The position numbers and the translations under genes are program-made. Of a DNA stretch of 64,000 nucleotides, positions 63,983-64,000 are shown piece after piece (position 1 is the first letter of the stretch; each line of letters opens with the position of its first letter). The stretch covers positions 32,184-96,183 of the forward strand of contig CACXFV010000116.1 of NCBI GenBank assembly GCA_902767015.1. The letters are read 5' to 3'. A model generated the notes under the pieces. That model ran no database searches. It was given only the letters and a program-made list of their open reading frames with translations, and was not told the DNA's origin. The DNA comes from an uncultured Lachnospiraceae bacterium (GTDB lineage Bacteria > Bacillota > Clostridia > Lachnospirales > Lachnospiraceae).

Positions 63983-64000
63983 ATGTCTATTTGTCCAAAG
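63983..64000 (+). CDS. rpmF: Ribosomal protein bL32 (first six codons only)
   Basis: Only MSICPK is inside the window, which is the usual start of clostridial L32. AAGGAGG lies about 12 bases before the ATG. Position after yceD supports the call. Confidence 0.75.

Noticed and set aside
1-64000. CRISPR array, tRNA or rRNA genes, intact insertion sequences
   Set aside because: No regularly spaced repeats, no tRNA cloverleaf arms or rRNA signature stretches, and no complete transposase with terminal repeats were seen on reading.

Overview
The window looks like the chromosome of an anaerobic, low-GC Gram-positive of the class Clostridia, most likely a gut Lachnospiraceae. The evidence is near-consensus -35/-10 promoters with 17-bp spacers, strong AGGAGG-type ribosome binding sites, a T-box leader, a Na+-translocating decarboxylase, pta-ackA, RemA and sporulation-linked genes (spoIIM-like, ylbJ-like, a SpoVB-like flippase, dacF). 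Nearly all genes are on the + strand. I see no rRNA, tRNA, CRISPR array or intact insertion sequence. Family calls come from recognising motifs in the translated sequence; no search was run.

Layout: 1-2686 (-) tyrA (cut by the window edge) behind rqcH. 2898-7193 yicC, remA, gmk, rpoZ, rimO, pgsA. 7307-11769 aspartate-type aminotransferase, proC, Nudix hydrolase, spoIIM-like, xerD. 11839-12870 (-) DAHP synthase. 13090-15628 deoB and pdp. A 200-bp cluster of five hairpins (15763-15945) precedes an LTA-synthase-like gene carrying a C-terminal TIG-like domain. Then dacF, scpA and scpB. The run nudix-spoIIM-xerD-deoB-pdp-dacF-scpAB resembles a conserved Bacillus subtilis neighbourhood.

21185-24809 encodes a maltodextrin-type ABC importer (malEFG, no ATPase gene) with two strong hairpins between malE and malF. 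24840-31383 is a tryptophan operon controlled by a T-box with a UGG specifier, order trpE-G-D-C-B-A with no trpF. A flippase, trpS and a second D,D-carboxypeptidase follow. 35930-41462 encodes a biotin-dependent decarboxylase/transcarboxylase set: acyl-CoA carboxyltransferase, a lipoprotein-like OadG, biotin carrier, Na+ pump beta subunit and a 5S-type carboxyltransferase.

41699-47617 holds an RpiR-type regulator, a BaiN/HI0933-type flavoprotein, cmk, ispH, rpsA and cheR. 47761-57236 holds rsmD, coaD, a coiled-coil protein, a multi-helix inverted-repeat structure, ylbJ-like (-), asnB, walJ, an ACT protein, its UPF0210 partner, tmcAL (-) and an unknown small secreted protein. 57330-59521 is a DUF1538 membrane-protein gene broken by one in-frame UGA, coupled to a tandem PII-like gene. 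pta and ackA follow. 61958-63395 is a decayed stretch: a glycine-riboswitch-like remnant with a terminator and a PD-(D/E)XK (Rpn-like) transposase pseudogene. yceD and the first codons of rpmF close the window; rsmD-coaD-ylbJ-tmcAL-yceD-rpmF again follows the B. subtilis ylbH-ylbN-rpmF order.

The most interesting items are the interrupted DUF1538 plus tandem-PII operon, the structured inverted repeat at 49565-49670, the hairpin cluster at 15763-15945, the missing trpF, the lipoprotein-OadG architecture and the orphan glycine-aptamer-like remnant.
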